The notes beneath the pieces were generated by a model. It made no database searches. It had not been told where the DNA came from and saw nothing but the letters and a program-made list of their open reading frames with translations. From Halogranum rubrum (GTDB lineage Archaea; Halobacteriota; Halobacteria; Halobacteriales; Haloferacaceae), in the NCBI RefSeq assembly GCF_900114455.1, contig NZ_FOTC01000010.1:35738-99737 (forward strand): 64,000 nucleotides of DNA, in the 5' to 3' direction. Shown piece after piece: positions 35,607 through 44,232 of the stretch (positions are counted from its first letter, which is position 1; each line of letters opens with the position of its first letter). A program made the position numbers and the translations under genes.

Positions 35607-36731
35607 TCACTCCCCGAGGAGATCGTCGACTTGCTTCGCCGTCTCTGCTGCCTGGATGTCGGAGTACGACTCGTGGGTTGTCTCGATGCTCGCGTGTCGG
35701 AGCGCTGATTGGGCCAGTTCAGCGTGGCCACTCGCGTAAAGTTCGTGGCCGAGCCCTCGACGAGCACCGTGTGGCTTCAGGTAGTCACCGTCGACGTCAA
35801 GGTCAGCGTCCTCACACAGCCGCTTCATCAGGTTGCGAGCACCGTTCGTCGAGAGCGCTGGTGGGACGACCTCATGTTCTCGGAGCACTGTGTCGATATC
35901 ACTGTCGTCGAGGATGGTCTCGATCTCGTCGTCCGAAATTCCCTCGTGGGCCAGCTGCTCGCGAACGGCGCGATATTTCGACGGAGCGTGCCCGCTGGGA
36001 AAGACCGGCCACTCGTTGGTTGGGGGATCAAGGACAGTCCTGTACCGCTCTAATGCCGTGGCGGCCCGCTCGGGCAGCTGTGCATACTCGTACTCTCGTG
36101 ACTTCCCGAGGACGCGGACTGCACCGGCGTCGAGTTGGATGTCTCCCCAGGTGATGCCGTTGCGCTTGTCGTCCGAGGGTTCAGCGAACACCTCCGCGCC
36201 GCGAACGCCTGAGAGTCCTAGGAGATAGACGATTGCTCGGTCGCGAAAGGCCCGATTACGACTCACGTCCGCTTCCTCGTCAAGGGCGTGGTCGACACGT
36301 TCGTCGACGTAGCGCATGATCGCCCGCCGCTCCTTTTCCCGCCAGAACTGCCGGTCGGCGTCACCGAGATCCTCGGGGAGCTCGTCGGTAGCACGCTTCG
36401 CTTTGGCCGGATTCGTATCGAGGAGCTCGTCGGCGACACAGAACGTGAGGAACGCGCGGACGTACGCGTAGTAGGTGGTCGCGGTACTCGCTTTCAAATC
36501 GCCGTCGCGGGCCTGCTTTTTGAGATGGCGAGCGTACCGTCGACAGTCGAGGACGTCCAGGTCCTCGAGGCTCGTCACACTGCGCTCCTCGCGCAGCCAG
36601 GTGCGCCACGTCGCGAGGGTCGACGCGAAGTTCTTCCTGGAGTTGCCAGCCTCGACGCTGTCGAGGTACTGCTGGATGGCAGTCTCGACTGGTGTTCCCC
36701 CGGGTGTAGCGTCGCCCTCGTCGGGTTCCAT
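35607..36731 (-). CDS. Tyrosine recombinase (XerC/D-like integrase)
   Basis: A 374-residue protein. An N-terminal SAM-like domain (about 15-110) is followed by the catalytic domain. Catalytic residues are visible: Arg in LSGVRGAEVF, Lys in VLGKSREYEY, HGARR (His and Arg) and the tyrosine in ASIETTHESYSDI near the C-terminus. The ATG at 36731 is chosen because a longer frame runs through the operator-like palindrome. It could maintain plasmid monomers or integrate DNA. Copy e of the TTAACCAACA element touches its 3' end, which makes that family a candidate recombination site, although the 19-23 base spacer is longer than in Xer sites. Confidence 0.9.
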   Translation of the reverse strand: MEPDEGDATPGGTPVETAIQQYLDSVEAGNSRKNFASTLATWRTWLREERSVTSLEDLDVLDCRRYARHLKKQARDGDLKASTATTYYAYVRAFLTFCVADELLDTNPAKAKRATDELPEDLGDADRQFWREKERRAIMRYVDERVDHALDEEADVSRNRAFRDRAIVYLLGLSGVRGAEVFAEPSDDKRNGITWGDIQLDAGAVRVLGKSREYEYAQLPERAATALERYRTVLDPPTNEWPVFPSGHAPSKYRAVREQLAHEGISDDEIETILDDSDIDTVLREHEVVPPALSTNGARNLMKRLCEDADLDVDGDYLKPHGARRGLGHELYASGHAELAQSALRHASIETTHESYSDIQAAETAKQVDDLLGE

Positions 36732-36768
36732 GGTTCGTGCTCGACCGACGGCGGCGACCCACGTAAAT

Positions 36769-36800
36769 CTACTGTGTACAACTGGGATAATACACAGTAG
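36769..36800 (-). promoter_or_regulatory. Operator-like palindrome before the recombinase gene
   Basis: CTACTGTGTA (36769-36778) and TACACAGTAG (36791-36800) are perfect 10-bp inverted repeats with a 12-base spacer holding a TATA-like TGTATTATCC on the gene strand. A repressor bound here would block the recombinase promoter. Confidence 0.6.
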
Positions 36801-36972
36801 AATTGAATTGGCCGATATGCCAATATTTGGGCGATTCACGGCCTGTAGCCCTAATATTCCATATCATAAACTACATGGAGCTATACATAATGAATGGGGG
36901 TGCGCTCGAAGACGAGAAGACTGTCGATATATAATTAGTTCCTGAGGATGAAGCTAGTCTAACTTCAACATC

Positions 36973-38238
36973 ATGGGAAAATGCGAGGAATGCGAAAGGG
37001 AGGTGGATGCTCAGACATCCACATTCGAGCAGTTCCCCTACTGCATAGAGTGTTTTATCAAACATAGGGAGCCAATACGACAATTCTCGATAGACACAGC
37101 AGAAGACCCTGATAGATATTCCGTCAATATGGAATACGATGGTCCATTAGGGTCTTGGCAAAATTCCTCTACATTCGACACCCTCGAGGAAGCCGAAGCC
37201 CATCGAGACAAAAGGCAGCGGCTACTAAGCTGGGTATTATTGCTAGAACTCACAGAAGACCAGTTCATTGTTTGTTTGTCAACCAGCAAAGGAGACGCTG
37301 AGATCGTCACTACGAGTTTGCTGGATTCTGCACTTGGCGAGTGGATCGAAAACACAGAGCTATTCCCGCTTTGGAATCTCCGAGAACAGGGGTTCAGCTG
37401 GTTATTCTGTATTCGACTTGCACTTTGGCGAACTGGATTTTCACGACTGGGTACGCAGACTGTGTCTATTGACGACGCACTAGTGAAAATCGACTCAAGA
37501 GCCTATATTAGTGAAGAATTGCGAATAGAAATCGAGGACGAACTCAAAGAACGAGCCATCGGTAGCGTCGACTTCAACGAAATTGAAACGCTTCAAGATG
37601 CGAAACAAGCAGGTAGTGACCTATATCAGACTGAATCGAAGGTATTTCACACCCTTTCGTATGTTGTAGAAAAATACGCCAGAAACAACCGCGAGGTATT
37701 GAGCCCCGTGAGCCTGCGTATGGCCTCGAATAATGTGAAGGGGCGAGAATTTGAATCCTTCTTTGCCGATCTAACGACGGAAAAGGACATTTCAGTTGAT
37801 CGTGGAAGACAGACGTATTTTTGGGTCACTCGGTTTGAGAGGCTCAAGGAGCGCGAACAGAACTACCCTGACACGGTTTCTGATCAAGATCGACGACGAG
37901 CTGAATCAAAAGTGAATCAACTCCCCTCTCTATGTCAGGAAGTTCTCAGCGACCTTCCACGGGCCTCGGGCCTCCCAGACTTCTACTTACACGGTCCGAA
38001 GGACGTGCTAGAGACGTACATTAGTAAGCATCACAATGCTGGTTCCGTCAAGATAGAAAATCCCTCTGTGTATGTCGAAGTGAAATACACTGAAACCTCT
38101 CCGAGAAAGCCACACATCACTGATAATCAGCGTGAGGTCATTCCAAAGCTAACGGAAGCCGGTATTGACGTTTTCTTCTTTATCGGAGAGCCAGAACAAT
38201 TTCACTTTGAGCGCTCCTCACTTTCTCCAAGGGAGTAA
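36973..38238 (+). CDS. VRR-NUC-like nuclease with N-terminal zinc site
   Basis: A 421-residue protein, more AT-rich than its neighbours, suggesting recent transfer. The N-terminus has CEECEREV and CIECF, a zinc-ribbon-like pair. The C-terminal third has REFESFFADL (about 257-266), GLPDFYLHGP (about 335-344), VYVEVKYTET (about 365-374) and TDNQREVIPKLTEAGIDVFF, the order of the VRR-NUC nuclease: Glu, Asp, E-x-K, then the Gln-containing helix. A TATA-like GATATATAATTAG precedes it at about 36927-36939. VRR-NUC enzymes act on branched DNA or serve in phage and defence modules; the context does not decide. Confidence 0.7.
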   Translation: MGKCEECEREVDAQTSTFEQFPYCIECFIKHREPIRQFSIDTAEDPDRYSVNMEYDGPLGSWQNSSTFDTLEEAEAHRDKRQRLLSWVLLLELTEDQFIVCLSTSKGDAEIVTTSLLDSALGEWIENTELFPLWNLREQGFSWLFCIRLALWRTGFSRLGTQTVSIDDALVKIDSRAYISEELRIEIEDELKERAIGSVDFNEIETLQDAKQAGSDLYQTESKVFHTLSYVVEKYARNNREVLSPVSLRMASNNVKGREFESFFADLTTEKDISVDRGRQTYFWVTRFERLKEREQNYPDTVSDQDRRRAESKVNQLPSLCQEVLSDLPRASGLPDFYLHGPKDVLETYISKHHNAGSVKIENPSVYVEVKYTETSPRKPHITDNQREVIPKLTEAGIDVFFFIGEPEQFHFERSSLSPRE

Positions 38239-38264
38239 CTCGGAATTCGATACAGTGTTTCGAC

Positions 38265-38290
38265 TCATTAATCTCAATCTTAATATTAAA
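38265..38290. repeat. AT-rich TTAATCTTA-type element, copy 7
   Basis: ATTAATCTCAATCTTAATATTAA-like sequence in the 64-base gap between the stops of two convergent genes, so it is not a promoter operator. Confidence 0.65.
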
Positions 38291-38302
38291 TACTGAGAAG
38301 AG

Positions 38303-39319
38303 TCACAATGGGTGCGTTTTGCGCTGAACTGCTCCCTTTTCAACCGTGATCATTTCGACGCTCGGTTCCAATTCTTCGGTCAGACGCTCAGTCGCACCAC
38401 CACAGAACGCTGTACAATCGGTTAGAGTCTTCTCTGCCTTTGTATGGAGATGGCCGAGAGCGAGTGCATCAATGGCGATGGTACTCTCCTCAAGAATCTC
38501 CTGGAGGTGACAATCTGGTTGTGAATTACCCGTAAGCGGTGCGACTGACTGATGCATACAGAGGAGAGTCGCAACTCCGCTTGGTGGACGCTCAAAGCCT
38601 AGCTGACCGTGGTCCCACGATTTCTGATAGTCGACTCCATAGAGTGCGACGGCATCACCGATCACAATGGGGCGGGAGCGAAGATGCGTAGCCAATCCTG
38701 CGTCACAGAACTGTTCGAGACAGACTTTCCCCTTCTTCCGCGCATGGTTGCCGTAGATGAAGTAGAACGGAATCTCGGCGTTCGCCAGCTCAGTGAGACC
38801 ATCATGGCATGCTTCTTCGATTGAATCCGGAATTCCGTTCGTGGTATCGTTATGGAAGACGTCGCCAGTATGAACAACGGCATCGACACGATGCTCGATC
38901 GCGAGGTCAATCGCAGCGTTGAATCCAGCGACCGTGTCTAATTTCCAGGAATTGTTCTTGTGACCGCCTGTTTGCTTTCCCAGGTGAGTATCAGTCAGGT
39001 AGAGAACCTTCGCACGGCGGTCGGTCGGGCGAACGCCTTTGTGTTCAATCTCGAGTTTGCCCGTCCCATGCAACTCTCGGCCAGCTGGCCACACCTCCCC
39101 GTATGCAGAGTGAAGCCGATACCAGTGCCCCTCCTGCCACGGGTAGTCCCGACCATTCGGGCTTTTCGCCCATACTGTAAATGAAAATGAGGTCCCATCA
39201 ACGTCCTCGACAGTCATCTCGAAGGCGCGTCGAGAACCTGAACCCGGTCTGCACGTCACAACCTTGACTGTGATATCGAGATGCTGCTTTTTTCGAATAT
39301 CAGCATACGTATTCTCCAT
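38303..39319 (-). CDS. Metallophosphoesterase with N-terminal OB-like domain
   Basis: A 338-residue protein. The N-terminal 105 residues (DITVKVVTCRPGSGSRRAFE, TSFSFTVWAKSP, WYRLHSAYGEVW) look like an OB fold. The rest is a calcineurin-like phosphoesterase: LTDTHLGKQ, HTGDVFHND, YGNHARK, MHQS and LGHLHTKAE provide the metal ligands. This order resembles haloarchaeal DNA exonucleases related to Mre11. The ATG at 39319 is chosen; 39346 is an alternative that falls in the shared promoter. It is divergent from the ADP-ribosylglycohydrolase gene. Confidence 0.8.
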   Translation of the reverse strand: MENTYADIRKKQHLDITVKVVTCRPGSGSRRAFEMTVEDVDGTSFSFTVWAKSPNGRDYPWQEGHWYRLHSAYGEVWPAGRELHGTGKLEIEHKGVRPTDRRAKVLYLTDTHLGKQTGGHKNNSWKLDTVAGFNAAIDLAIEHRVDAVVHTGDVFHNDTTNGIPDSIEEACHDGLTELANAEIPFYFIYGNHARKKGKVCLEQFCDAGLATHLRSRPIVIGDAVALYGVDYQKSWDHGQLGFERPPSGVATLLCMHQSVAPLTGNSQPDCHLQEILEESTIAIDALALGHLHTKAEKTLTDCTAFCGGATERLTEELEPSVEMITVEKGAVQRKTHPL

Positions 39320-39339
39320 AGCGATTGCTGATACCACTG

Positions 39340-39365
39340 CTGTCACTGATTAATAGTTTTATCAC
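39340..39365. promoter_or_regulatory. Divergent promoter between phosphoesterase and ADP-ribosylglycohydrolase genes
   Basis: AT-rich stretch with TTAATAGTTTTATCA that can serve as TATA box in both directions: about 24-33 bases before the ATG at 39386 on the plus strand and about 25 bases before 39319 on the minus strand. Confidence 0.45.
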
Positions 39366-39385
39366 CGAATCTCAAAGAAGGGTAT

Positions 39386-40324
39386 ATGTCGTCAACAGAT
39401 GCCGAGGCCGGCGTTCTTCTAGGACTTGCTTGTGGCGACGCCCTCGGACGTCCCGTCGAATTCCGTTCTTCAAACCAGATTTCGCAGACGCACGGAATGG
39501 TTACAGAGATGCTGGGCCACGGGACGCACAATCAGCCTGCAGGGACCATTACTGACGATACCGAAATGGCGCTCTGTGTTGCCCGAAGCCTTGCCGAGCA
39601 TCACGCGTTCAGGCCGGACGATATCGCTGAGCGCTTCGTCGCCTGGTACGACAGTGGCCCGTTCGACATTGGCCTGATGACCAGCGATGCCCTCCAGAAA
39701 ATCAAACACGGAGCATCCTGGCGTGATGCTGGCCAGCAGGTGTGGGAGTCCCGCGCCGAAGGGAGCAATGCTGGGAATGGGAGCGTAATGCGCTGTGCGC
39801 CGTATTCGATCGCCTTTCGGGACGAGTGGAGTGACCTTGCACGTATGAGTGCGACGTCTTCAGCGATCACGCACGCGGATCCGCGCTGCACGTATGGCTG
39901 TATCGTGCTCAATCTCACTTTGGCAGGGTTACTTACCCAGCGACCAACCCCTCTCAGAGACGCTCTCGACCATATCGAAGCCGATGCTCCCGAGGAACTC
40001 CTCACAGCGTTACGATCGGTTTCGGACGGTATCAATCACGACACGCTCAGTGCAAGCGGCTACGTGGTCGATACGCTGCAAACATCGCTGTATCACGGAC
40101 TTACAGCGGACACGGCGGAGGATGCCATCGTCTCTGCTGTAAATATGGGAGATGACACCGACACCGTCGGTGCAGTTACGGGAGCTATCGCGGGAGCTCG
40201 ATTCGGAGCAGATGAACTCCCCGATCGATGGATCGGCGAGTTGGAGTGTGCCGATGAAATCGCGCGCCTCGAGTCGGTACTTATGACTGCAGAATTCATC
40301 GTGGATGAGAGTTCCGTTAGCTAG
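39386..40324 (+). CDS. ADP-ribosylglycohydrolase (DraG/ARH family)
   Basis: A 312-residue enzyme that removes ADP-ribose from proteins or nucleic acids. Signature segments: LLGLACGDALGRPVEF at the N-terminus, GTITDDTEMALCVA (magnesium-binding T-D-D), EGSNAGNGSVMRCAP in the middle, and GDDTDTVGAVTGAIAGARFG near the C-terminus (second D-D-T-D metal site). Length and all motifs are normal. On a plasmid it may reverse ADP-ribosylating toxins or serve in NAD metabolism; no partner transferase is visible nearby. Confidence 0.92.
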   Translation: MSSTDAEAGVLLGLACGDALGRPVEFRSSNQISQTHGMVTEMLGHGTHNQPAGTITDDTEMALCVARSLAEHHAFRPDDIAERFVAWYDSGPFDIGLMTSDALQKIKHGASWRDAGQQVWESRAEGSNAGNGSVMRCAPYSIAFRDEWSDLARMSATSSAITHADPRCTYGCIVLNLTLAGLLTQRPTPLRDALDHIEADAPEELLTALRSVSDGINHDTLSASGYVVDTLQTSLYHGLTADTAEDAIVSAVNMGDDTDTVGAVTGAIAGARFGADELPDRWIGELECADEIARLESVLMTAEFIVDESSVS

Positions 40325-40351
40325 CTTCCCAGGGCTTCGGTCTAGCCCTAC

Positions 40352-40375
40352 CTTAATGTTAAGAATAAGATTAAG
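40352..40375. repeat. AT-rich TTAATCTTA-type element, copy 8
   Basis: TTAATGTTA and TAAGATTAAG around AGAA, nearly the same as copy 4. It lies in the 71-base gap between convergent stops. Confidence 0.7.
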
Positions 40376-40395
40376 CCTAGCTGGCTGCTGACAGC

Positions 40396-41262
40396 CTACA
40401 GTATCGAATTTGGCTGCTGTTCCGATTCTGTGCAAGGGAGACGTCCGTCTGGTCGGGGAACGTGCCCTGCCTCGATTTCGATATCGACGCGGCGCATATG
40501 CTTACAACCCCCTTCAGGTTCGCGTCGCTGCCAGTCGAGACAAGTGCACGTCTCAGCAGCGACATCGACATCGTAGAAATTTCCGGACTCTGAATGAACC
40601 TCGTACACGCCACCCTTCTTCAAGAGTGAGACATCCATCTCTTCGTCGCATGCTCGCCGCGTTCGCGGTGTGAGTTCATCGGCTGACGGTTCTGCCGAAA
40701 CCGTATCTGTCTCTGGTTTGATGGCGCTCTGGGTGTCTCTGGTTGCCACCCATCCACCGTCTGGGGCGAGAGCGGGGTCGTTGGGTTCCACGAGGCGAGC
40801 CAGGTGCTCCTCAATCGGGTGATTGTAGTGGAGGAGAAAGTGTGCTTCGCGTCGACCGCGGTGATCGTAGGAGCCACACGCTGCAGCTGGCCCCTCCCAG
40901 ACGCGCCACGCGCCGAGCGCCGTCATCACCTCCAACGCCTGTCGCGGCAACTCGTCCTGGTCTAACTGCTCGTAGAAGATGCGAAACCGAGTACAGTGCT
41001 CTTGCGGTTCGATGTCGGTCCACCACTCAACCTCGTCTCTCCAGTGATCGAACATCGCCGCATCGTTCCCGTACCCGACAGTGATCCCTGGAACACGTGA
41101 TTCGCCCGTATGGGTGTCTTCAGCCTCGTTCTCCAGCAGCCGGAGTACCGCGAAACGCAGGTGTTCGTGGAGTGGCTGTTCGGTTCCGTAGCCGACTTGC
41201 GGATGGCTCTCGATTGTCTGGCGGGCTTCGTCGAGAACCGTCGTGAGGTACTGTTCAGTCAT
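40396..41262 (-). CDS. SWIM zinc-finger protein
   Basis: A 288-residue protein. The C-terminal part (about 205-270) is a SWIM domain: FYDVDVAAETCTCLDWQ followed by GGCKHMRRVDIEI, which gives CxC...CxH. The N-terminal 160 residues contain WW, EHCTRF and WEGPAA segments without a fold I recognise. SWIM domains bind DNA or protein. It is the left end of a leftward block of plasmid genes and has a hairpin leader of the shared type upstream (41298-41329). Confidence 0.75.
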   Translation of the reverse strand: MTEQYLTTVLDEARQTIESHPQVGYGTEQPLHEHLRFAVLRLLENEAEDTHTGESRVPGITVGYGNDAAMFDHWRDEVEWWTDIEPQEHCTRFRIFYEQLDQDELPRQALEVMTALGAWRVWEGPAAACGSYDHRGRREAHFLLHYNHPIEEHLARLVEPNDPALAPDGGWVATRDTQSAIKPETDTVSAEPSADELTPRTRRACDEEMDVSLLKKGGVYEVHSESGNFYDVDVAAETCTCLDWQRREPEGGCKHMRRVDIEIEAGHVPRPDGRLPCTESEQQPNSIL

Positions 41263-41297
41263 GGATTCGTTCTATCCCGGTCGACGCACGATCAGGC

Positions 41298-41329
41298 GCG
41301 CCGCCACCCTTCCACGGCGCAATAGAAAC
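41298..41329 (-). repeat. GGGTG hairpin leader, copy 1
   Basis: On the minus strand: TTTCTATT, then stem GCGCCG / CGGCGC (41315-41320 with 41298-41303) around a loop with AAGGGTGG. It lies upstream of the SWIM gene. Confidence 0.65.
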
Positions 41330-41372
41330 TCCCGGCGACGTGGAGAGCTGCTCATCGACGCGCTACACTGAC

Positions 41373-42299
41373 CTACCCGTCGATCACGTCGATGATCTCC
41401 TCTGCGGTGCTGCTAATCCGTCCGAACCGATCTTGGATCGACTCTGGTTCGTCATCCTGCCACGCGGCGAGATAGAACGCTGAGCCGCTCGTTTCAAGGC
41501 CGCAATACCGACCAACGATGTACGCGACGGCTTCTGCTTCGACTTCGCGCTTTGATCGTTCGGCCTCGTCGTCGACGTCGAAATGGAGCAGCGCGTGAGC
41601 GAACTCGTGAATTAGCGTAACTGCGAGGTCGGCCTGGTTCGTCCGTGCTTTCGCCTCAACGATCGGCGTGAAATCATGGATATCCCGCTGTTTGCAGACG
41701 CCCTTTGCGTCGCCGTGTGCCCACTCGTCAGCGTCGACGATGCGAACCGTCACGCCGAGCTCATCCGCTGCCTCAGTGAGTGCGGGTACGAGGCCCTCAG
41801 CGTCGCCAGTCGCCTCGGTCTCCAGCTCGGGAAGCGGCTCTCCCTCAGTCTGCGAGATATCGAACACAGCAGTGGGTTTGAACCCGACCAGCCCTTTCGA
41901 CCACTCCTCGGGTGGTGTCTCGTCGTATTCACAGTCGATGTCCTCGTGGTAACTGGGCGAGTTCTCGCATTCGGGGCACTGCTTCGTAATGATCGGTGCC
42001 CAGATCCAGATCGCCTGTTCGCCCTCCTGGACGTGCCGATCGAACTCATTCAGCCAGGTGTTGAAGCCAGCGACCTTCGTCGCCTCGGGACATTGGAGTT
42101 TGATGAGCAGCGTGTTGCGATGGGAGTAGTCGTGGAACCGACTCTGGACGTCGAGCCACTCTTGGAACTCATCGCTGGCCTGCGCCGCATCAACGTCGCC
42201 AACGAGTTCGTCGATCCATGCTTCAATCGTACTATGCATCTCGTCTGTTCGCGTGTCGGTCTCCTCGAAGGAGGCCGACGAGTCGTTCGTCGTAGCCAT
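41373..42299 (-). CDS. ArdC-like protein: ssDNA-binding N-terminus and zinc peptidase motif
   Basis: A 308-residue protein. The N-terminal 120 residues (SRFHDYSHRNTLLIKLQCPE, KVAGFNTWL) match the ArdC-type ssDNA-binding domain, which often starts with YSxxNxxLI and then W. A CPEC motif sits in the middle. The C-terminal half has TLIHEFAHALLHF, an HExxH-type zinc peptidase motif, and EVEAEAVAYIVGRYCG as the third ligand region. ArdC proteins are antirestriction or ssDNA-protecting factors carried by conjugative plasmids; this suggests horizontal transfer of the element. Confidence 0.82.
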   Translation of the reverse strand: MATTNDSSASFEETDTRTDEMHSTIEAWIDELVGDVDAAQASDEFQEWLDVQSRFHDYSHRNTLLIKLQCPEATKVAGFNTWLNEFDRHVQEGEQAIWIWAPIITKQCPECENSPSYHEDIDCEYDETPPEEWSKGLVGFKPTAVFDISQTEGEPLPELETEATGDAEGLVPALTEAADELGVTVRIVDADEWAHGDAKGVCKQRDIHDFTPIVEAKARTNQADLAVTLIHEFAHALLHFDVDDEAERSKREVEAEAVAYIVGRYCGLETSGSAFYLAAWQDDEPESIQDRFGRISSTAEEIIDVIDG

Positions 42300-42343
42300 G
42301 ATATTCTGAAATTCGCCTTACTGCGATCGCTTCAATTCAGCCC

Positions 42344-42372
42344 GCGCCGCACCCCTGACGGCGCATAAAAAC
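42344..42372 (-). repeat. GGGTG hairpin leader, copy 2
   Basis: Minus strand: GAGTTTTTAT, stem GCGCCG / CGGCGC around TCAGGGGTG. It starts 45 bases before the ArdC-like start codon and uses the same stem as copies 1 and 13. Confidence 0.7.
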
Positions 42373-42384
42373 TCATGACGGCGG

Positions 42385-42744
42385 TTAGCGGAGGGCGGCT
42401 TTCTCATCAGCGAAGCCGACTGTGACGAGGTAGTCGAGAAATGAATCGAACTGGTTGACGTCGCTGGGCCTGTCGGTCGCGAGGTGCCGCGTCCACTCGA
42501 TGGCCCACTGGAACACCGGATCAGTGCCGCCCGTACCGTGGATATACCACCAGCGGGCGGCCTTCAGCGCGACGAGCGGATTCGTCGGTGGCTGCTCGGG
42601 CGCGAGCGCTTGCGTAATCGAATGGATTTCCTCGGGGACATCTTCTGGTTCGACCCCGGTTGATTGGCTGTTCGCTACGTCGACTGGAATTGCATCGATC
42701 GAGACGTCGTTCGAATGCTGTTGTTGGCTCACGGAAATCACCAT
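42385..42744 (-). CDS. Unrecognised small haloarchaeal protein
   Basis: A 119-residue protein with a disordered N-terminus rich in Ser, Asp and Pro and a helical C-terminus (NPLVALKAARWWYIHGTGG, FQWAIEWTRHLA). No motif is recognised. It lies between the ArdC-like and DUF6610-like genes with hairpins on both sides, so it appears to be a separately led unit of the block. Confidence 0.65.
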   Translation of the reverse strand: MVISVSQQQHSNDVSIDAIPVDVANSQSTGVEPEDVPEEIHSITQALAPEQPPTNPLVALKAARWWYIHGTGGTDPVFQWAIEWTRHLATDRPSDVNQFDSFLDYLVTVGFADEKAALR

Positions 42745-42765
42745 CTTGGAGGGCCTGATCTAGCA

Positions 42766-42799
42766 CGCCCTCGTCCTCTCCGGAGGGCGCGAAAAACAG
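42766..42799 (-). repeat. Hairpin leader, copy 3 (no GGGTG)
   Basis: Minus strand: CTGTTTTTCG then stem CGCCCTC / GAGGGCG (42783-42789 with 42766-42772). Same position and T-rich lead as the other copies, but the loop lacks GGGTG. Confidence 0.5.
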
Positions 42800-42808
42800 G
42801 ACGCTGCG

Positions 42809-43819
42809 TCACGCAGGCGGGATGTAGACGCTCCGATCGCCAGCAATCTCCTCAAGGTTGTTCCGATGCCGGTGCGAGAAGTAGCACTCATAGCAGCAGT
42901 ACCCACAGACCGCTCCCGTGTCGTACTCGGCGACGTACGGGCCACGATCGGTCGTCCACACGTTCGCGCGGCACTCGGTACACGCCGCGCTCTCGATATC
43001 GCTTGGCGTGGGCCCGGAATAGGTGAGTGCGGTCTCGTCCGTCTGTGGTGTCGAATCGGGCCAGACGCCGTGGTCCTGCCAGAATTCTTTGAGCCGGCTG
43101 AGACTATGCCGGACCGTCTTTCGGACCGTGACGTGATCGGCGTCGCGACCACTGTCGTCCCAACCGTCGGCCGTCCAGAACTCGCCGAACTGTGCCCCGC
43201 GATGCAGACCATTCCAGTCGAGGCCGACGATGTCGGCCGGCGGGTCACCCGTCAGCGTTGGTTGGGTGAGCTGCTCCACGACTTCGAGTTGCTTGGGTGG
43301 ACTGCCACCGAGGATGTGGACGCGACGGCCCCGCCAATCGACGGGGTCGGAGAACTCGTGTGCAAGTCTGTCCGCATACCCTCGCGAGTAGCCGAGCACG
43401 ATATCGTCGGGAATTGCCTCGATGGCGGCCCGGCATTTTGGGACGATAATGAACTCCGTCTCGGGCAGTCTCTTCTGGACTTCTCGAATCTTAGCGACGT
43501 ACGACTGTACTTCTGCAGCGTCGTAGGCGTCACCGATGATACCCACGTCGGGCTCGTACTTGAGTGCCCGATTGACGTACCGGTCCAGGTCAGGATTCCG
43601 AAAATCGTTATCGAGCATTCCGACCGGGCACTCGAGGGTATCAAATTGCGACTGTTGATACGTGCAGTCCTCGCGAAACCCAGGGAGAAAGCCGAGAGTC
43701 AGCGCATCGATCGCAAACGGAACCCGATGGAGGAACGCCACGTATGCCGCTTGTCGAGCGTCAGAGTATGTCTCAGTCGAACTGTTGCTAACTGGGTCTG
43801 CGCTGTCGTGAATGGCCAT
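42809..43819 (-). CDS. DUF6610-like protein with C-terminal zinc site
   Basis: A 336-residue protein. The middle has alternating strands and helices (DVGIIGDAYDAAEV, TEFIIVPKCRAAIEAI, DDIVLGYSRGYADR, RRVHILGGSP) as in a TIM-barrel, then DIVGLDWNGLHRGAQFGEFW. The end has CTECRANVW and CGYCCYECYFSHRHR, a two-pair zinc site. I recall this family as DUF6610, known from haloarchaeal plasmids and viruses without an assigned reaction; the barrel-like pattern and sugar/queuine-enzyme-like loop order are only suggestive. Confidence 0.7.
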   Translation of the reverse strand: MAIHDSADPVSNSSTETYSDARQAAYVAFLHRVPFAIDALTLGFLPGFREDCTYQQSQFDTLECPVGMLDNDFRNPDLDRYVNRALKYEPDVGIIGDAYDAAEVQSYVAKIREVQKRLPETEFIIVPKCRAAIEAIPDDIVLGYSRGYADRLAHEFSDPVDWRGRRVHILGGSPPKQLEVVEQLTQPTLTGDPPADIVGLDWNGLHRGAQFGEFWTADGWDDSGRDADHVTVRKTVRHSLSRLKEFWQDHGVWPDSTPQTDETALTYSGPTPSDIESAACTECRANVWTTDRGPYVAEYDTGAVCGYCCYECYFSHRHRNNLEEIAGDRSVYIPPA

Positions 43820-43844
43820 GAGGAGTCTCCTGCGGGACTCCGTC

Positions 43845-43876
43845 GCCCCGCAGGGCTCTCCGGGGCAAGATAGACC
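43845..43876 (-). repeat. Hairpin leader, copy 4 (no GGGTG)
   Basis: Minus strand: GGTCTATCTT then stem GCCCCG / CGGGGC. Upstream of the DUF6610-like gene and next to repeat copy f. Confidence 0.5.
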
Positions 43877-43885
43877 TCGCTAGCA

Positions 43886-43926
43886 TTAACCAACAGAAGT
43901 AGAAACTGGGACTGCGTGTTGGTTAA
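43886..43926. repeat. TTAACCAACA inverted-repeat element, copy f
   Basis: TTAACCAACA (43886-43895) and TGTTGGTTAA (43917-43926), 21-base spacer. The stop codon of the gene at 43923 is part of the right half-site. Confidence 0.88.
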
Positions 43927-44222
43927 TCTCCGAACAGGCACTGCATCGCTGCCTCGTCACCGGTGAGCGTCTGTTGGTCGGCGTCAGTATCCGCGAAGAG
44001 CGTCGACTGATCTCCTGTTGAGGACTGCGTTACTTCTGGCCGGTCGTCGACGCCGAACTCACTAGCTTCGGGGCGATCGAGCCGCGAGTCTCGGTCGCGA
44101 TGATCGACGTCTGCACCGAAGTCCTCGAGCGAGGTCTCGACGTTCGTCTCGGCCAGTTCGAGCTGGCCGTCCTCACCGAACGCAGTCTGTTGTTGAATCT
44201 CGATCTCAGGTCGGTCGCTCAT
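43923..44222 (-). CDS. Small acidic Gln/Asp-rich protein
   Basis: A 99-residue, very acidic, largely disordered protein ending DEAAMQCLFGD. No family is recognised. Its stop codon TAA lies inside repeat copy f. A weak hairpin leader precedes it (44233-44262). The short conserved-looking C-terminal QCLFGD could be a docking peptide; that is speculation. Confidence 0.6.
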   Translation of the reverse strand: MSDRPEIEIQQQTAFGEDGQLELAETNVETSLEDFGADVDHRDRDSRLDRPEASEFGVDDRPEVTQSSTGDQSTLFADTDADQQTLTGDEAAMQCLFGD

Positions 44223-44232
44223 CTATTTTGAA

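Noticed and set aside
42866..43873. 335-codon open frame on the plus strand
   Set aside because: It is the shadow of the DUF6610-like gene, whose zinc motifs and leader support the minus strand.
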